Shown: piece after piece, positions 61,298 through 64,000 of the stretch
Numbering within the stretch: the stretch's first letter is position 1
Layout of the letters: each line of letters starts with the position of its first letter
From: Anoxybacteroides tepidamans
Lineage (GTDB): Bacteria > Bacillota > Bacilli > Bacillales > Anoxybacillaceae
Reading direction: 5' to 3'
Length of the DNA stretch: 64,000 nucleotides
Assembly (NCBI RefSeq): GCF_014201465.1
Contig: NZ_JACHEP010000001.1
Span: 42,833-106,832 of the forward strand
Notes under the pieces: generated by a model
What the model was told of the DNA's origin: nothing
The model's database searches: none
Seen by the model: the letters and a program-made list of their open reading frames with translations, nothing else
Position numbers and translations under genes: made by a program

Positions 61298-62737
61298 TTA
61301 TTTCGTTAGTTTTTCTACGATATCACGGGCGATCCAGACGCCGCATGCACTTGCTTGCGCCAAGCCACGCGTAATGCCAGCGCCATCACCGCCTACATAC
61401 AATCCGGAAATTTCTGTTTCAAACCGATCGTTTAGTTTCGGACGGGCGGAATAAAATTTGGCCTCCACTCCGTAAAATAGTGTATGTTCGGAAGCGAGTC
61501 CCGGCGTAATATGGTTTAACGCTTCTGTCATTTCAATTAAACTTTTCATCGTGTTATACGGAAGTACAAGGCCTAAATCGCCCGGAACGGCTTCCTTTAA
61601 CGTCGGTTCAATAAATCCTTCTTTCATGCGTTTTTCCGTCGAACGTCTTCCCTTTAAAATATCACCATATTTTTGTACAATAATGCCGCCATTAGATAGC
61701 GCATTAGCCAACCGCGAAATTTCGTGCGCATATTCGTTCGGCTTGTCGAACGGATCAGAAAATTTATGCGATACTAATAGCGCAAAGTTCGTATTGTTGC
61801 TACCGAGCTTCGGATCTTTGTACGCGTGGCCGTTCGCTAACATAATACCGGAATGGTTTTCGACAACGACATGTCCGGACGGATTGCTACAAAACGTCCG
61901 CACTTGTGTGCCGACCGATGTGTTAAAAATAAATTTTCCTTCGTATAAGTGTTCATTAATTTCTTCCATCACAATGTTCGATGTTTCGACGCGCACGCCG
62001 ATATCAACTTGATTATTGATCATGCGAAGGCGTCGCTTTTTCAAAATTTTTGTGAGCCATGCCGAACCGTCGCGTCCCGGCGCAATTACCACTTTTTCAG
62101 CGGTTATGACATCGCCGTTTTTTAACACGATTCCTTTGACGGCATGGGTATGACCTTGTTTTTCGGTAAGCACGTCTTCCACTTCTGTTTGAAACGCCAT
62201 ATCAATATGTTTGCACAAATATTCGTAAATGCTTTTTAAAATTTCTAAGTTTTGTTCCGTTCCTAAATGCCGAACGTTCGCCCGCAACAATTTTAATCCT
62301 GCCGCATAGGCGCGCCGCTCAATTTCTTTCACTTTTTCTGTCGTCGGATCAGTAATCGATTCCGTTGCCCCGTGCTTCAAGTTGATCGCATCAACATAAC
62401 GGATAAGCTCAAGAACGGTAGAAGATGGCAAATAATCGGTCATCCAGCCGCCAAATTCGCTCGTAATATTAAATTTCCCGTCAGAATACGCCCCCGCACC
62501 GCCAAATCCATTCGTGATCGAGCAAGCTGGCACACAGCCGGCATATTCTTTTTTACCCGCGGGAGGCGGACATTTTTCAATCTTTTTTTGCAAAATAGGA
62601 CAGTGGCGTTTATAAATATCATGGCCTTTATCGATCAGAAGAACGTTTGCTCCTTTTAGCTTCAACGTTAATTCATAACAAGTAAAAATTCCTGCTGGCC
62701 CAGCACCGACAACGATGACGTCATAATGCGATTTCAT
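61298..62737 (-). CDS. FAD-dependent oxidoreductase, COG2509 type
   Basis: 479 residues. N-terminal FAD motif VVGAGPAGIFTCYEL, family blocks GGAGAYSDGKFN and VRTFCSNPSGHVV, and a C-terminal GGDGAGITRG for FAD. These proteins are annotated as uncharacterised FAD-dependent dehydrogenases; the Cys-containing CSNPSG loop is conserved and may be catalytic. GGAGG lies eight bases before the ATG at 62737. It is divergent from the DUF502 gene. Substrate unknown. Confidence 0.85.
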   Translation of the reverse strand: MKSHYDVIVVGAGPAGIFTCYELTLKLKGANVLLIDKGHDIYKRHCPILQKKIEKCPPPAGKKEYAGCVPACSITNGFGGAGAYSDGKFNITSEFGGWMTDYLPSSTVLELIRYVDAINLKHGATESITDPTTEKVKEIERRAYAAGLKLLRANVRHLGTEQNLEILKSIYEYLCKHIDMAFQTEVEDVLTEKQGHTHAVKGIVLKNGDVITAEKVVIAPGRDGSAWLTKILKKRRLRMINNQVDIGVRVETSNIVMEEINEHLYEGKFIFNTSVGTQVRTFCSNPSGHVVVENHSGIMLANGHAYKDPKLGSNNTNFALLVSHKFSDPFDKPNEYAHEISRLANALSNGGIIVQKYGDILKGRRSTEKRMKEGFIEPTLKEAVPGDLGLVLPYNTMKSLIEMTEALNHITPGLASEHTLFYGVEAKFYSARPKLNDRFETEISGLYVGGDGAGITRGLAQASACGVWIARDIVEKLTK

Positions 62738-62923
62738 AACAAAATCCTCCAACACATCATTTTTTCCATTTGTAACTATAACAAGGATCCGCTATAGCGT
62801 CAACTATAAAAACGAACTTTTTTGCTTATATCATTTGTTAATGTTCGTATTTTTCTAAACTTGTATTTTCAAGCGAAACTTGATAAGGTGATAGAGGACG
62901 CGAAAAAGAAAGGAAGTGGGAAT

Positions 62924-63517
62924 GTGAAATTTTTTGTTAAAAATTTTATTAACGGCGTGCTTACGATTGTGCCGATTATTTTAGCCATATATGTGTTTGT
63001 GAAAGTGTTTACCTTTTTTGATGGGTTGTTAGGAAAATATGTTAAACCATACCTTCATGACGCTTACATACCTGGGATCGGCATTTTAGGCACAATCGCC
63101 TTGATTACCGTTTTAGGCTGGCTGTCGACGCAATATATTAGCGGGCAGGTCATTAAACTGATCGATCGTTTATTAGAAAGTATTCCGTTTATGAAAACAG
63201 TCTATTCAGTTTTAAAAGATACAATCGCCTCTTTCGTCGGGGAAAAACGCTCGTTCTCAAAAGTGGTGCTCGTCGAATGGCCGCAAACGGGCATGAAATG
63301 CATTGGCTTTATTACATCCGAAGAAGTCGAAACGCTCTTTCACCCTCTTAAAGACCATGTAGCGGTTTATATTCCGCAGACGTTTCAAATGGCTGGAATT
63401 ACCGTGTTAGTCCCGAAAGCGCAAATCGAAGTGATGGATGTAAAACCGGAAGAAGCGATGAAGTTCGTTCTTTCTGGAGGAATGACATCGGCTAAAACTA
63501 AAGGGCCTTCCCAATAG
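62924..63517 (+). CDS. DUF502 membrane protein
   Basis: About 198 residues. Two hydrophobic segments near the N-terminus (residues ~8-30 and ~48-68), then a cytosolic-type domain. NFINGVLTIVPIILA, SIPFMKTVYSVLKD and VVLVEWPQTGMKCIGFIT are DUF502 hallmarks. GTG start at 62924, seven bases after AGGAAG. Function unknown; widespread in bacteria. Confidence 0.87.
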   Translation: MKFFVKNFINGVLTIVPIILAIYVFVKVFTFFDGLLGKYVKPYLHDAYIPGIGILGTIALITVLGWLSTQYISGQVIKLIDRLLESIPFMKTVYSVLKDTIASFVGEKRSFSKVVLVEWPQTGMKCIGFITSEEVETLFHPLKDHVAVYIPQTFQMAGITVLVPKAQIEVMDVKPEEAMKFVLSGGMTSAKTKGPSQ

Positions 63518-63537
63518 CGGGAGAGCCCTTTTTGTTT
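63500..63537 (+). terminator. Terminator of the DUF502 gene
   Basis: AAAGGGC.CTTCCC and GGGAG.AGCCCTTT pair with TTTTTG on plus; overlaps the last codons and may act both ways. Confidence 0.85.
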
Positions 63538-64000
63538 AAAAATATCGTTTTTTCCAGAAAACAAAAGCAGTAATGCTTGAAAGTAAAGCAGCGATGAACA
63601 TCGCCACCATAAACGCATACGGAGAATGTTGATACGGAATCGGCACATTCATTCCGTAGAAACTGGCAACCATCGTTGGCAGCGAAATGACAATCGTAAT
63701 CGCAGTTAAGAATTTCATCACGATGTTTAAGTTATTGGAGATGACAGAAGCAAAGGCGTCCATCATTCCGCTTAAAATGCTGCTGTATACTTCAGCCATT
63801 TCAATCGCCTGTTTGTTTTCAATAATGACATCTTCAAGCAATTCTTGATCGTCATCATACATGCGCAAATAGTTGAGACGCATCAACCGCTCCATGACAA
63901 TATTGTTCGCCTTCAACGACGTCATGAAATACACTAAGCTTTTTTCCATGCTTAATAATGAGAACAATTCTTGATTTTTCATCGATTGATGCAACTCTTT
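63536..64000 (-). CDS. corA: CorA-family Mg2+ transporter, 3' part
   Basis: The last ~155 residues of a CorA protein: the end of the long helix (LEDVIIENKQAIEMAEVYSS), then FYGMNVPIPY as the GMN selectivity motif, and two membrane helices. The frame is open to the right edge (codons for Lys-Glu-Leu-His-Gln precede the first Met), so the gene continues outside. Separate from the CorA at 41.3 kb and only distantly alike. Confidence 0.88.
   Translation of the reverse strand, partial: KELHQSMKNQELFSLLSMEKSLVYFMTSLKANNIVMERLMRLNYLRMYDDDQELLEDVIIENKQAIEMAEVYSSILSGMMDAFASVISNNLNIVMKFLTAITIVISLPTMVASFYGMNVPIPYQHSPYAFMVAMFIAALLSSITAFVFWKKRYF

Overview
The window is a chromosomal segment from a spore-forming member of the Bacillaceae. 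The evidence is a gerK germinant-receptor operon, a cotB-type coat gene, spo0M, the kamA-yodPQRST and yngJIHGFE clusters in the gene order known from Bacillus subtilis, strong AGGAGG-type ribosome binding sites, and a GC content of roughly 42%. Protein features such as an AdhT-like fragment and the yod/yng synteny fit a moderate thermophile of the Anoxybacillus/Parageobacillus type. That genus call is inference. I saw no rRNA, tRNA, prophage, CRISPR or intact transposase gene.

Layout. 1-6.2 kb: the truncated 3' part of a CotB-like coat gene with a 111-bp tandem repeat, a thioredoxin-fold protein, a MOSC protein and a heterodimeric ABC exporter. 6.3-10.9 kb: a 5'-truncated alcohol dehydrogenase, then gerK (A-C-B), bracketed by two halves of a small palindromic repeat element. 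11-17.2 kb: a small membrane protein, a CadC/CadA metal-efflux pair with two operators, and a GntR-ATPase-permease operon. 17.3-24 kb: a KinB-like histidine kinase pseudogene, two DMT exporters (the second behind an apparent leader-peptide attenuator), small DUF genes and a MarR-EmrA-EmrB drug-efflux operon. 24.1-24.35 kb: a strong candidate structured RNA with its own promoter and terminator. 24.4-33 kb: the seven-gene leucine/branched-acyl-CoA degradation operon yngJ-I-H-HB-G-F-E and its TetR-type regulator with two palindromic operators. 33-36.6 kb: repeat elements, a decayed small gene, threonine dehydratase and an MFS exporter. 36.8-44.5 kb: a PAS histidine kinase, a MATE exporter, YjcZ-type miniproteins, RarD, CorA, a CDF exporter behind a structured mobile-element-like region, and a methyltransferase. 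44.5-60 kb: the yodJ-deoD-yodL-yozD-yodN-yozE-yokU-kamA-yodPQRST neighbourhood, with a Ser/Thr kinase-spo0M pair inserted. 60-64 kb: a thioredoxin-reductase-like enzyme, bioB, a COG2509-type flavoprotein, a DUF502 membrane protein and a second, partial CorA.

How the genes work together. Much of the window serves sporulation: coat, germination, small spore-type proteins and mother-cell metabolism. The yng operon would turn leucine-derived isovaleryl-CoA into acetoacetate and acetyl-CoA. The kamA-yod cluster looks like beta-lysine formation and acetylation plus a CoA-transferase branch. Many transporters (ABC, MFS, DMT, MATE, CDF, P-type) handle drugs and metals. The most novel-looking items are the RNA at 24.1-24.35 kb, the alternative-hairpin leader at 20.5 kb and the small palindromic element families at 6.7, 10.9, 33.2 and 35.1 kb.
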